DNA of 64,000 bases, taken from an uncultured Collinsella sp. GTDB lineage: Bacteria > Actinomycetota > Coriobacteriia > Coriobacteriales > Coriobacteriaceae. Shown here in pieces: positions 1 through 8,027 of the stretch. A program made the translations under genes and the position numbers. Location: NCBI GenBank assembly GCA_958403205.1, contig CATXWM010000003.1:58762-122761 (forward strand). Direction: 5' to 3'. Below the pieces are notes generated by a model that saw only the letters and a list, made by a program, of their open reading frames with translations, did no database searches and was not told where the DNA came from. Position 1 is the first letter of the stretch; every line of letters starts with the position of its first letter.

Positions 1-582
1 GACCGCAAGAGCCGGTTTATTGCCCAGCTGGTCCATATTGAGTCCGAGGATGAGGCGAATGCCTTTATCGAGATGGTTCGCAAGCGTCATTACGACGCTC
101 GACACAATGTTCCAGCGTGGATTTTAGTCGATGGACGCGAGCGCCAGAGCGATGATGGTGAGCCGAGCCGCACGAGCGGTATGCCGACGCTCGAGGTGTT
201 GCGCGGCGCAGAGCTCAAAAATGTTTGCTGCGTGGTGACGCGCTATTTTGGTGGCACGCTGTTGGGACCTGGTGGCTTGGTGCGCGCCTATACTGCGGCG
301 ACGCAGGCGGCGGTGGCAGCTGCTCGGGAGGCCGGGCAGATTGTCGAGATGACGAGTGTCGTGCCTGTTGACGTGCATGTGGCCTATCCGCAGTATGAGC
401 AGGTGCTTCGTTTGGCGCAGGATTCGGGTGCCAAGGTTTCGGATACCGATTACGCGGATGCCGTGACGATTCATTTGGTGTTTAAGGCGGGGGAGCAGGA
501 GTCATTTTGCGCTAAGATGCGCGAGCTTATGGCGGGGCGCGAGGAGATTGAGGTCGGCGCTCCCGAATTTGCCGAGTTCTAA
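1..582 (+). CDS. YigZ/IMPACT family protein, 5' end outside the window
   Basis: The frame is open from base 1, 24 codons before the first ATG at 73, so the true start lies to the left. The visible 193 residues begin with KSRFIAQLV and carry the family hallmarks: an ATHN-like block (ARHNVPAW), then RQSDDGEPSRTSGMPTLEVL, then VVTRYFGGTLLGPGGLVRAY. Members usually have about 200-215 residues, so only a short N-terminus is missing. The family has an N-terminal UPF0029/IMPACT fold and a ferredoxin-like C-terminal domain. Its bacterial role is not firmly known (links to translation and to peptide processing have been proposed). The gene converges on the C_GCAxxG_C_C gene, with a strong hairpin between them. 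Confidence 0.9.
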   Translation, partial: DRKSRFIAQLVHIESEDEANAFIEMVRKRHYDARHNVPAWILVDGRERQSDDGEPSRTSGMPTLEVLRGAELKNVCCVVTRYFGGTLLGPGGLVRAYTAATQAAVAAAREAGQIVEMTSVVPVDVHVAYPQYEQVLRLAQDSGAKVSDTDYADAVTIHLVFKAGEQESFCAKMRELMAGREEIEVGAPEFAEF

Positions 583-585
583 CGG

Positions 586-637
586 CGACGGCCGGCGTGC
601 TTTTGGATGGATCCCAAGCGCGCCGGCCGTCGTTTTA
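586..637 (+). terminator. Rho-independent terminator after yigZ-like gene
   Basis: Complementary arms at 586-600 and about 617-632 (core CGACGGCCGGCG against CGCCGGCCGTCG) form a very stable hairpin followed by TTTT at 633-636. It lies between two convergent genes and may also slow transcription from the other side, although that side has no T-run. Confidence 0.85.
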
Positions 638-649
638 TGTTGCTGCCGT

Positions 650-1096
650 TTACTCGGCGAGCTGCTTTAGCACATCGCAGGCGATCTCGATGGCATCGTC
701 GATGCAGCCGGGGCAGCTGCGGAGCGGACCCTTATCCGATCCGATGCCCTTGAGCGTGCCGCAGACGGTCGTCGTGTTCTTCTCGCCAAATCGCTTGGCA
801 ATCTCGCGCGACAGCTTGTAGGTCTGGCCTTTGGTCTTGGGGTTCTCCATGCCGTCGCTCATTACAAAGCCCATTATGGCAACAGCGCCCGAGATGGCGC
901 CGCAGGTCTCGGTCATGCCACCCATGCCGGCGCCAAAGCCCTCGGTGAGGGTAAAGGCGGTCTGGGGGTCGAGCCCGACGGCAGGTGCGAGCGTGCAGGC
1001 AACGGCCTGGGCGCAGTTAAAGCCACGGGCGTGGTATTCGGCAGCTTGAGCCTGACAGGCGGTGATGTCGAGCTGGGCCGTATCGATTTGCTTCAT
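650..1096 (-). CDS. C_GCAxxG_C_C family redox protein
   Basis: The 148-residue product starts MKQIDTAQLD. I chose the ATG at 1094-1096 because AAGGAG sits about seven bases upstream on the minus strand; an open frame continues to 1315 but has no ribosome site. The protein shows the family signature: FNCAQAV (C-GCA-like block), GFGAGMGGMTETCGAISGA, and a C-terminal C-x(n)-CPGC pair. These are small, probably [Fe-S] or disulfide redox proteins common in anaerobes, with no assigned reaction. It is transcribed away from metY across a 230-base intergenic region. Function beyond family membership is not visible here. Confidence 0.85.
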   Translation of the reverse strand: MKQIDTAQLDITACQAQAAEYHARGFNCAQAVACTLAPAVGLDPQTAFTLTEGFGAGMGGMTETCGAISGAVAIMGFVMSDGMENPKTKGQTYKLSREIAKRFGEKNTTTVCGTLKGIGSDKGPLRSCPGCIDDAIEIACDVLKQLAE

Positions 1097-1326
1097 CGTT
1101 GTCTCCTTGGTTACGGTGTACCCGCCTATGGTACCCGTGACGGGGCATGTAATCATCGAGAGCTTCATGTATGCCTCATTTTTATCTATCGAGCAAATGC
1201 CTAAGGCTGAGACGGATGCCCCTGATTCATTTGTCCCATAACCTATCGGCGGGATGGGTTGAGAGGGGTGCGGGGTAGCGGTATCGTGAACCGAATAAGA
1301 ACAAAACCCAGGCAAGGGAGCTAGAT

Positions 1327-2610
1327 ATGAGCGAGCAGACTATCGGTACTACATGTGTTCAGGGCGGCTATCACCCGGGAGATGCGGAGCCGCGCCAGGT
1401 GCCTATCTACCAGTCCACCACGTGGAAGTACGACACGTCGGAGCACATGGGCAAGCTGTTTGACCTGGAGGAGTCTGGCTACTTCTACAGCCGTCTGCAG
1501 AACCCCACGTGCGATTTGGTTGCCGCCAAGATCTGCGAGATGGAGGGCGGCACCGCAGCGATGCTCACGAGTTCGGGCATGGCTGCGAACTTCCTCGCGA
1601 TCTTTAACGTTGCCGGTGCCGGCGATCACGTGGTCGCAAGCTCTGCCATTTACGGCGGTACGTATAACCTGCTCGCCCACACCATGGGCCGCATGGGCGT
1701 GACCTGCACGTTCGTCGCCCCCGACTGCACCGATGAGGAGCTGGAGGCTGCCTTTCAGCCCAACACAAAGCTCGTCTTTGGCGAGACGATCGCAAACCCC
1801 GCCCTTGCCGTGCTCGATATTGAGCGCTTTGCCAAGGCCGCACATGACCATGGCGTGCCGCTGATGGTCGACAACACCTTCCCGACGCCCGTGATGTGCC
1901 GTCCCTTTGAGTGGGGCGCCGACATCGTTACGCACTCCACCACCAAGTATATGGATGGACATGCTTCCTACCTGGGCGGCGTGATCGTCGACCACGGCCA
2001 GTTTGACTGGATGGCTCATGCGGATAAGTTCCCGGGTCTCACCACGCCCGACGAGAGCTACCACGGCGTGACGTATGCCGAGAAGTTCGGTCGCGAGGGT
2101 GCCTTCATTACCAAGGCCACCGCGCAGCTCATGCGCGACCTCGGCCCCATGCAGAACCCGCAGGCGGCCTTCTTCCTGAACAGCTCGCTCGAGAGCCTGC
2201 ATGTACGCATGCCGCGCCATTGTGAGAACGGCCTGGCCGTTGCCAAGTTCCTGCAGAGCCATCCCAAGGTGCGCTTCGTGAGCTATCCGGGCCTGGAGGG
2301 CGACAAGTACTATGACCTGGCTCAGAAGTACATGCCCAACGGTACCTGCGGCGTGGTGAGCTTCGGCTTTAACGGTGGTCGCGCGGCGGCCGAGACCTTT
2401 ATGAAGAGCCTCAAGCTCGCCCAGATCGCCACGCATGTGGCCGACGCCCGCACTTGCTGCCTGCATCCTGCTAACGCCACGCATCGCCAGATGAACGATG
2501 AAGAGCTCATCGCCTGTGGCATTTCCGCCGACATGGTGCGCCTGTCGTGCGGCCTCGAGGACACAGCCGACTTGATTGCCGACCTTGAGCAGGCGCTCGA
2601 GCAGTGCTAG
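1327..2610 (+). CDS. metY: O-acetylhomoserine sulfhydrylase (Cys/Met metabolism PLP enzyme)
   Basis: This 427-residue enzyme belongs to the Cys/Met-metabolism PLP family. THSTTKYMDGHASYLGG holds the PLP lysine (Lys207), and the N-terminal block TCVQGGYHPGDAEPRQVPIY and length match O-acetylhomoserine aminocarboxypropyltransferase rather than the shorter cystathionine synthases. It would convert O-acetylhomoserine plus sulfide to homocysteine in the cytoplasm. Methionine gamma-lyase is the main alternative, since the families are hard to separate by eye. AAGGGAG at 1314-1320 supports the ATG at 1327. It is a single-gene transcript ending in the hairpin at 2680-2726. No SAM riboswitch was recognised upstream. 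Confidence 0.85.
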   Translation: MSEQTIGTTCVQGGYHPGDAEPRQVPIYQSTTWKYDTSEHMGKLFDLEESGYFYSRLQNPTCDLVAAKICEMEGGTAAMLTSSGMAANFLAIFNVAGAGDHVVASSAIYGGTYNLLAHTMGRMGVTCTFVAPDCTDEELEAAFQPNTKLVFGETIANPALAVLDIERFAKAAHDHGVPLMVDNTFPTPVMCRPFEWGADIVTHSTTKYMDGHASYLGGVIVDHGQFDWMAHADKFPGLTTPDESYHGVTYAEKFGREGAFITKATAQLMRDLGPMQNPQAAFFLNSSLESLHVRMPRHCENGLAVAKFLQSHPKVRFVSYPGLEGDKYYDLAQKYMPNGTCGVVSFGFNGGRAAAETFMKSLKLAQIATHVADARTCCLHPANATHRQMNDEELIACGISADMVRLSCGLEDTADLIADLEQALEQC

Positions 2611-2679
2611 GCTAGCGTTCGCATAAGGCGCCGATGCTGGCAGAAAGCTTCGGCGACCTTTCGTTCCGATTCCGTAGGC

Positions 2680-2726
2680 GGGACCCCAATCGCGGCTGTT
2701 TGTAGGCGATTGGGGCCCCGTTTTTG
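2680..2726 (+). terminator. Terminator after metY
   Basis: Inverted repeat GGGACCCCAATCGC (from 2680) with GCGATTGGGGCCCC (to 2719), 12-base loop, then GTTTTT. The next gene starts only 26 bases later, so a separate promoter for the MFS gene would have to overlap this hairpin, or read-through occurs. Confidence 0.85.
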
Positions 2727-2751
2727 CGTTGCGCCACTCGAAAGGATGGAT

Positions 2752-4056
2752 ATGGAGAAAACTGCAGAGCAGCTGCGCCGCGAGCACGTTGCTCTAGAGG
2801 GCGACACCCATGGCAAGAACAAATGGGCGATTCTGTTTACCGTGCTCATCATGACGTTTATGGTGTGTCTGGATTCGACCGTCGTGACCGTGGCGCTGCC
2901 CGTGATGCAAAAGGAGCTGGGCTTGGGCCTCGACCGCATTCAACTGGTGAGCTCGGTGTACCTGCTTGCGACATGCGTGGCTATGTTGCCGTTTGGCCGT
3001 CTGGGCGACGTGCGCGGCAAGGTGAATGTGTTCCAGTTGGGCGTCATTGTCTTTTCGGTCGGTTCGCTGCTGTGCGGCCTTTCGGCCTCGCTCGAGGTTC
3101 TTATCCTGGCACGCATTGTTCAGGGCATCGGTTGCGCGGCGGCCATGGCTAACAACATGGGTATCATCACCGAGTCGTTTCCGGCGCGCGAACGAGGCCG
3201 TGCCATGGGTATTCTCGCGACCTTTGTGGCCCTCGGCATGATGTGTGGCCCCGTGCTCGGCGGCATGCTGGTGGCAAGCTTTCCCTGGGAGAGTATCTTC
3301 CTCATCAACCTGCCTATTGGCGTAATCTCGTTTATCGTGGGGCTCTACACGCTGCCGCATGTTAAGCCGGAGGCCGGCGAGCGCCCCATGTCCCTGATTG
3401 AGGCCGCTCGTCGCTGCTTTGCAAATTCGGCCTTCACTATCAACCTTGCCTGCATGCTCATCGTGTTCGTTGGTATTGGTGCATCCGAGTTTATCCTGCC
3501 GTTCTATTTTCAGGACGCGCATGGGTTTGGTTCCGACATTTCCGGATTGCTCTTTTTGGCGCTGCCGATGGTGAATGCCTTTATCGGTCCGCTATCGGGT
3601 ACGGTTTCGGACCGTGTTGGCTGCGAGGGCCCCACGGCGGTCGGCCTGGGCGTGTACGTGTGCGGTCTCTTTGCGGTAAGCTCGCTCGACGAGCACTCTT
3701 CTATCCCCGTGATCGTGTGCTGCGTCGCATTTATGTCGTGCGGTACGTCGATTTTCCAAAGCCCCAACAACTCGCTGTACATGGGCTCGGCTCCGCGCGA
3801 GGCGCTCGGCTTTGCGGGCAGCTTGGGCAGTTTGGCGCGCTACGCCGGCATGACAGTGGGCATTACGGCGGCGTCGCATATCTTGTATGGGCAGATGAGC
3901 GTGGCGATGGGCGAGGCCGTGACCAGTATTGTTGCAGGTCGTCCGGATGTGTTCCTGTTTGGTTTTCGCTCGGTATTCTACGTACTCATGGCTGTGGCCG
4001 CAGCGGGCTTCGCGCTTGCCATGGTGCGTTTGGTGAGGATACGCGCCCGCCATTAG
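2752..4056 (+). CDS. MFS drug exporter, DHA2 (EmrB/QacA) type
   Basis: The product has 434 residues with repeated hydrophobic helices. The first helix carries the DHA2 signature (LDSTVVTVALPVMQKELG); GRLGDVRGK in the loop after helix 2 and the RIVQGIGCAAAMANNMGII block are typical of H+-driven multidrug efflux proteins. The ATG at 2752 is preferred because AAAGG at 2741-2745 sits six bases upstream; an ATG two codons earlier (2746) touches that site. The length is slightly short for the 14-helix subgroup. The substrate cannot be predicted, and neighbours give no clue. Confidence 0.8.
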   Translation: MEKTAEQLRREHVALEGDTHGKNKWAILFTVLIMTFMVCLDSTVVTVALPVMQKELGLGLDRIQLVSSVYLLATCVAMLPFGRLGDVRGKVNVFQLGVIVFSVGSLLCGLSASLEVLILARIVQGIGCAAAMANNMGIITESFPARERGRAMGILATFVALGMMCGPVLGGMLVASFPWESIFLINLPIGVISFIVGLYTLPHVKPEAGERPMSLIEAARRCFANSAFTINLACMLIVFVGIGASEFILPFYFQDAHGFGSDISGLLFLALPMVNAFIGPLSGTVSDRVGCEGPTAVGLGVYVCGLFAVSSLDEHSSIPVIVCCVAFMSCGTSIFQSPNNSLYMGSAPREALGFAGSLGSLARYAGMTVGITAASHILYGQMSVAMGEAVTSIVAGRPDVFLFGFRSVFYVLMAVAAAGFALAMVRLVRIRARH

Positions 4057-4215
4057 CTTGTGGAGGCAGGCTTGCCATGAATCGGGCCTATCTACTGGTC
4101 TTGCGGCTTTGTGGTGCGATGTGGCTTGTGGGGCGGGCGGGGGTCGGTCCGTGGTAGACTATCGAACAACGTTTATTAATCGCGCGGTATCGTTGCCGCG
4201 AGAAGGGGTTGCGCC

Positions 4216-4794
4216 ATGCAGGAGCTTGAGGATCGTATTCGCCATGACGGCATCGTAAAGGCCGGTAACGTCCTTAAGGTTGATGCCTTCCTCAACCACC
4301 AATGCGATGTTGAGCTGTTCGACCACATGGGCGCCGAGTGGGCTCGTCTGTTCGAGGGCGTCGAGATCAACAAGATTCTGACAATCGAGGCTTCGGGCAT
4401 TGGCATGGCTTGCATTGCAGCCCAGCATTTTGGCGGCGTGCCGGTGGTCTTTGCCAAGAAGGCGCAATCCATTAACCTCGACGGCGAGCAGTATGCCACG
4501 ACTATCTACTCCTTTACCAAGCAGAAGGAGTACCCGGTCATCGTTGGCAAGCGTTTCCTGTCCGAGGGCGACAAGGTACTGATCATCGATGACTTCTTGG
4601 CCAACGGCTGCGCGCTCGAGGGTCTTATCAAGATTTGCGAGGCTGCGGGTGCCGAGGTGTCCGGTATTGGCATTGCCGTGGAGAAGGGCTTCCAGGGCGG
4701 CGGCGATAAGCTCCGCGAGCGCGGCTTCCGCGTTGAGAGCCTGGCCCGTATCGCCGATATGGACTGCGAGACCGGTGAGATCACCTTCGCCTAA
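4216..4794 (+). CDS. xpt: Xanthine phosphoribosyltransferase
   Basis: The 192-residue protein matches Xpt closely along its length: N-terminal MQELEDRIRHDGIVKAGNVL, the ILTIEASGIGMA block and the PRPP-binding loop VLIIDDFLANGCAL (residues 121-134). It converts xanthine plus PRPP to XMP in purine salvage. Bacillus xpt is controlled by a guanine riboswitch; I looked for the paired-loop consensus in the 159 bases upstream and did not see it. The gene is followed by a perfect 13-bp hairpin terminator at 4823-4858. Confidence 0.93.
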   Translation: MQELEDRIRHDGIVKAGNVLKVDAFLNHQCDVELFDHMGAEWARLFEGVEINKILTIEASGIGMACIAAQHFGGVPVVFAKKAQSINLDGEQYATTIYSFTKQKEYPVIVGKRFLSEGDKVLIIDDFLANGCALEGLIKICEAAGAEVSGIGIAVEKGFQGGGDKLRERGFRVESLARIADMDCETGEITFA

Positions 4795-4822
4795 GCGCGC
4801 AACACAAGCGATTGGTATGCGA

Positions 4823-4858
4823 TGTGACAAAGGGATCGTCCCTTTGTCACATTTTTTT
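4823..4858 (+). terminator. Terminator after xpt
   Basis: Perfect arms TGTGACAAAGGGA and TCCCTTTGTCACA with a 3-base loop (TCG), then a run of seven T. It lies 20 bases before the start of the next gene, which must therefore use read-through or a promoter inside this region. Confidence 0.9.
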
Positions 4859-4878
4859 GTATGAGGGGAGGTGTTGAT

Positions 4879-5259
4879 ATGGATGAGAACAAGATGGGAT
4901 GGTGCGAGTATGCGCACTATGCCGAGATGTCGGCCGAGGAGTTGGCGCGCGATTGCGAGGTGCAGGTGTTTCGCGCGACGGGTCCGGGCGGACAAGGCGT
5001 CAACACGACGGACTCGGCGGTGCGCATGAAACATATCCCTTCGGGAATTACCGTGACGGCGCGCGAGAGTCGCAGTCAGTTCCAAAACCGTAGTAGCTGC
5101 CTGCGTAAGCTGCGCGCTGAGCTTGAGCGTCGCGGGCGTCCACCGCGCCGACGCATAAAGACCAAGGTGCCTCAGCGCTCGCGCCAGTGCAGGCTCAATG
5201 ACAAGCACTTCAACGCCATTAAAAAGGCCAACCGTCGCAAGCCGGGCAGCGACGAATAG
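4879..5259 (+). CDS. Small release-factor-like protein with GGQ motif (RF-1 domain)
   Basis: The 126-residue product contains the peptidyl-tRNA hydrolysis motif GPGGQGVNTTDSAVRMKH (GGQ at residues 37-39) and a basic C-terminal tail. It lacks the codon-recognition domains of RF1 and RF2, so it resembles ArfB/YaeJ or RF-H-type rescue factors that release stalled ribosomes. GGGGAGGTG at 4864-4872 places the start at the ATG at 4879, not the in-frame ATG at 4861. It converges on the lipid kinase gene; the gap is filled by a long palindrome. Confidence 0.8.
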   Translation: MDENKMGWCEYAHYAEMSAEELARDCEVQVFRATGPGGQGVNTTDSAVRMKHIPSGITVTARESRSQFQNRSSCLRKLRAELERRGRPPRRRIKTKVPQRSRQCRLNDKHFNAIKKANRRKPGSDE

Positions 5260-5267
5260 CCTCCTCA

Positions 5268-5338
5268 TAAGTTGCGGTGAAATAGGGACTGTTTTGCGGC
5301 TTTAGCTGCATAAACAGTCCCTATTTCACCGCAACTTA
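5268..5338. repeat. Long palindrome, copy 1 of a dispersed family
   Basis: Two 27-base arms (5268-5294 and 5312-5338) are perfect reverse complements around a 17-base centre. The outer core is TTGCGGTGAAATA, the inner arm GGGACTGTTT. Related units are at 29481-29549, 52002-52068 and 55104-55178, with a half unit at 29114-29136. This copy fills the gap between two convergent genes, so it may act as a bidirectional terminator, but it has no terminal T-run. Confidence 0.85.
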
Positions 5339-5345
5339 GGTGGGG

Positions 5346-6308
5346 TTAGCGGGTTGGGCGCCAGACCTCGAGGACGCCGGCGAGGATGTCGACCTCGATG
5401 CGCGAGGCGACGATGGGCTCGCCGTCGGCCTGGATGGGGTAGTCGGGCTCCTCAAAGGTGAGCTCGGCATGGCGGCAGCGGCGCATGCGAACCGGCGGCA
5501 ACTTGGTATGGTGGCCGTCCTTGGCCGAAAGAAACATAGGCAGGGCTACCGCGCGAGGGACGGGGCCGCAGGCGTAGCAGACGTCGAGCGTGCCGTCGCA
5601 GGGGTCGGCATCGGGGCAGATGCGATAGCCCGAGCCATACGTGGGGCCCAGCTGAATCGCCATGATGATCGCCCTCACGCGCTCGGCGGGCGCCCCGTCA
5701 AAGCTGACTGTCATGGGGTAGTTGCGATAGCGTAGGCCAAACTGCTCAAGTCCCGAGAGGGTGTAGAGCGGAGCGCCGGTGAGACCCGTCTTTTTGCGCA
5801 GCTCGGTGGTGCCCAGGCCGATGGCGGCATCGATGCCGATCGAGAGCGTCTGGTCGAAGTACTCAACGGTAGCCTCGCCGTTACCGCTCGCAGGGCTCCA
5901 CGATCGAATGCGCCCGATGTCCTGACGCTGCAGCTCGCAGGTGAGCAGCGCGCCAAAATCCTTGCCGGAGAGATCGTCGATGCCGAGCGTCTGGGCAAAA
6001 TCGTTGCCGGAGCCCACGGGTAGGATGGCAAGAGCGGGGCGGGCGTTCTGCTTTTGCGTCATAAGCCCGTTGACGACCTCGTGGATCACGCCGTCGCCGC
6101 CGAGTGCGATAACGGTGTGATAGTCCGTTGCCTGGGCGGCCAGCTCTTTGGCGTGTCCCATGTGCTCGGTAAGCACCAGGTCAAACTGGGATGCGCGTGC
6201 AGTCATGTCCAAAAAGCGCTGCAGGTGCTCGGCAACTTCGCGCGCCGCACCCGACTGGGCGGCTGGGTTGGCGATGATGAGCGTGCGACCAAAATCAGTT
6301 GCGTGCAT
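5346..6308 (-). CDS. Diacylglycerol kinase-family lipid kinase (YegS/DagK-like)
   Basis: The 320-residue protein has the diacylglycerol kinase catalytic domain at its N-terminus: LIIANPAAQSGAA, GGDGVIHEVVNGL (residues 70-82) and VGSGNDFAQTLGI (98-110). The family phosphorylates lipid substrates such as diacylglycerol using ATP at the membrane face, feeding phosphatidate recycling. The ATG at 6306-6308 is chosen because GGGAG lies about seven bases upstream on this strand; the open frame reaches 6380, but its other ATG codons lack a ribosome site. The exact lipid is unknown. Confidence 0.85.
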   Translation of the reverse strand: MHATDFGRTLIIANPAAQSGAAREVAEHLQRFLDMTARASQFDLVLTEHMGHAKELAAQATDYHTVIALGGDGVIHEVVNGLMTQKQNARPALAILPVGSGNDFAQTLGIDDLSGKDFGALLTCELQRQDIGRIRSWSPASGNGEATVEYFDQTLSIGIDAAIGLGTTELRKKTGLTGAPLYTLSGLEQFGLRYRNYPMTVSFDGAPAERVRAIIMAIQLGPTYGSGYRICPDADPCDGTLDVCYACGPVPRAVALPMFLSAKDGHHTKLPPVRMRRCRHAELTFEEPDYPIQADGEPIVASRIEVDILAGVLEVWRPTR

Positions 6309-6394
6309 GGGGCGACTCCCGGCGTGTGACATGACAGTGCGGTCGCGCTCAGGTCGAATTGCCCCCGATTGTGGCTGCACGGCGATTATTACAT

Positions 6395-7816
6395 CTACTC
6401 TATCAGGTCGTTGTGGCGCTCGATAGCATCCGCTACCGTACCGCCCTCATCCACAATAAGCGAACGGCGCTTGGGAGAGATGATGCGCTGGGCAGGGTAC
6501 ACGCCGCGGTGTCCGCCGGTTAGGTAGCTGATAAAGGCCACGATGACAAAGAACCCGGCGGCCGTGCCGTGGAACAGGTCGATGGCCATCATGCAGGTGG
6601 TGATGGGCACGTTGAGGCCGGCGCAGAACACGCCGAGCATGCCGAGAGCCGCCAGAAAACTGGGGTCGATCCCGGTAAGGCAACCGATCCAGCCACCGAG
6701 CGCCGCGCCGATGCCAAACAGGGGCGTGACCTCGCCGCCTTGGAAGCCGGCGCCCAGGGTGAGCGCTGTGACGACCAACTTGATGGCTGCGTCCGCCAGG
6801 GCGGTGTTGCCGGCAAATCCGGCGCCGGAAAGCCACGTGGAAAGGCCGGCGTAGTTCCAGGCGTCGAGGAGGGCATAGGCGGCCAAAACCACGAGTGCGC
6901 CTATGAGTGCGCGAACGAGGTAATTGGTGATAAAGCGACCGTACAGGCTCTTGACGGTTCGAACCGACCAGGCAAAGAGGCGTGCCGTCAGACCGAAGAT
7001 AATGGCGCTGATAACAACGATAACGACCGTTTTGGGCGTCATGGCGGGAACGCTGGCGATGACATTCGCTTCGTACTCGGTACCCAGAGCGAGTGATGTA
7101 AAGTAGCCGGTAAACGAGGCGACCAGGCAGTAGATGCCTGCGGTGTAGTCGATCTTGCCGATAAAGCACATCTCCATGCCAAAGAAAGCTCCGGCAAGGG
7201 GCGAACCGAATACGGCGCCAAAGGCCGACGAGATGCCGGCGAGCATGAGGTCGTGGTGGTCATGCTTTTTGAGGTGGGCGAGGCTCGAGATGTTGCTGGC
7301 GATGGTGCCGCCAATCTGCACCGCAGCTCCCTCGCGACCGGCTGACCCGCCCGTTAGGTGTGTGAGCGTGGAGCAGACGAAGGTGAGGACGGCCATGCGC
7401 ATATGGATGAGGCGTGTGCCCAGAGCGGAGTCGATGACCAGGTTGTTACCGCGTTTGGCGGCAAGGCCGTGGTTTTTGTACACCCATGCGGTGGCAACGC
7501 CCACAATGGGAAGCAGCGCGTAGACCCACGCATGGTGCTCGCGATAGTCGGTCGCGATATTCAGCGAGGCCAAAAACGCCCAAGCGGCAACGCCCATGGC
7601 GAGCGAGACGATGACGACGAGCACGAGCAACTTGGAGCTCGCGAGTAGGTTGCGGGCGTTGCGGCGCGTGTCGGCAGCCAAGAGATGCTCGGAGCGGGTG
7701 AGCTGTTGCCTGCCTGCCATGATAACGTCGCTAAGGGAGAAAAGGCCGCCGTCGTCGAGCGGCTGGGAATAATCCTGCGCCTCGTTTGCGCTTTCGGGTT
7801 TGTCGGTAAAAGCCAT
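6395..7816 (-). CDS. ClC-family anion channel or antiporter, possibly the fluoride (CLC-F) branch
   Basis: The 473-residue membrane protein has the ClC core: GGSAGREGAAVQIGG (gating Glu162), AFGAVFGSPLAGAFFGMEM and GAGFQGGEVTPLFGIGAALG. The first anion-site motif, GSGIP in chloride ClC proteins, is not seen; at that place stands RGNNLVID (residues 122-129). CLC-F fluoride/proton antiporters are known to depart from GSGIP here, so a fluoride role is possible. It lacks C-terminal CBS domains. AGAGGA precedes the ATG at 7814-7816. No crcB-type fluoride riboswitch was recognised upstream, which weakens the fluoride idea. Confidence 0.8.
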   Translation of the reverse strand: MAFTDKPESANEAQDYSQPLDDGGLFSLSDVIMAGRQQLTRSEHLLAADTRRNARNLLASSKLLVLVVIVSLAMGVAAWAFLASLNIATDYREHHAWVYALLPIVGVATAWVYKNHGLAAKRGNNLVIDSALGTRLIHMRMAVLTFVCSTLTHLTGGSAGREGAAVQIGGTIASNISSLAHLKKHDHHDLMLAGISSAFGAVFGSPLAGAFFGMEMCFIGKIDYTAGIYCLVASFTGYFTSLALGTEYEANVIASVPAMTPKTVVIVVISAIIFGLTARLFAWSVRTVKSLYGRFITNYLVRALIGALVVLAAYALLDAWNYAGLSTWLSGAGFAGNTALADAAIKLVVTALTLGAGFQGGEVTPLFGIGAALGGWIGCLTGIDPSFLAALGMLGVFCAGLNVPITTCMMAIDLFHGTAAGFFVIVAFISYLTGGHRGVYPAQRIISPKRRSLIVDEGGTVADAIERHNDLIE

Positions 7817-8027
7817 ACGTTCCTCTTTTAGGTTACAACACGAGCATTATAGAACGTGCCAAACGTGACAAACCGGCAGGTTGCTTTTCGGTTCTGTTTC
7901 GCGGCTTGCGGCCGACAGGTGTATTTGCGGGTAAAGGCCGAGTCGCGGTCGTGCGTCAGGGGATTATACTGAGGCAAGCATAAAGAATCGGCGCCCCTGT
8001 TGTGCGCCGTGGCATTAAGAGGTGCAT

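Noticed and set aside
4057..4215. Guanine riboswitch upstream of xpt
   Set aside because: Known for Bacillus xpt, but the purine-aptamer consensus loops were not seen.
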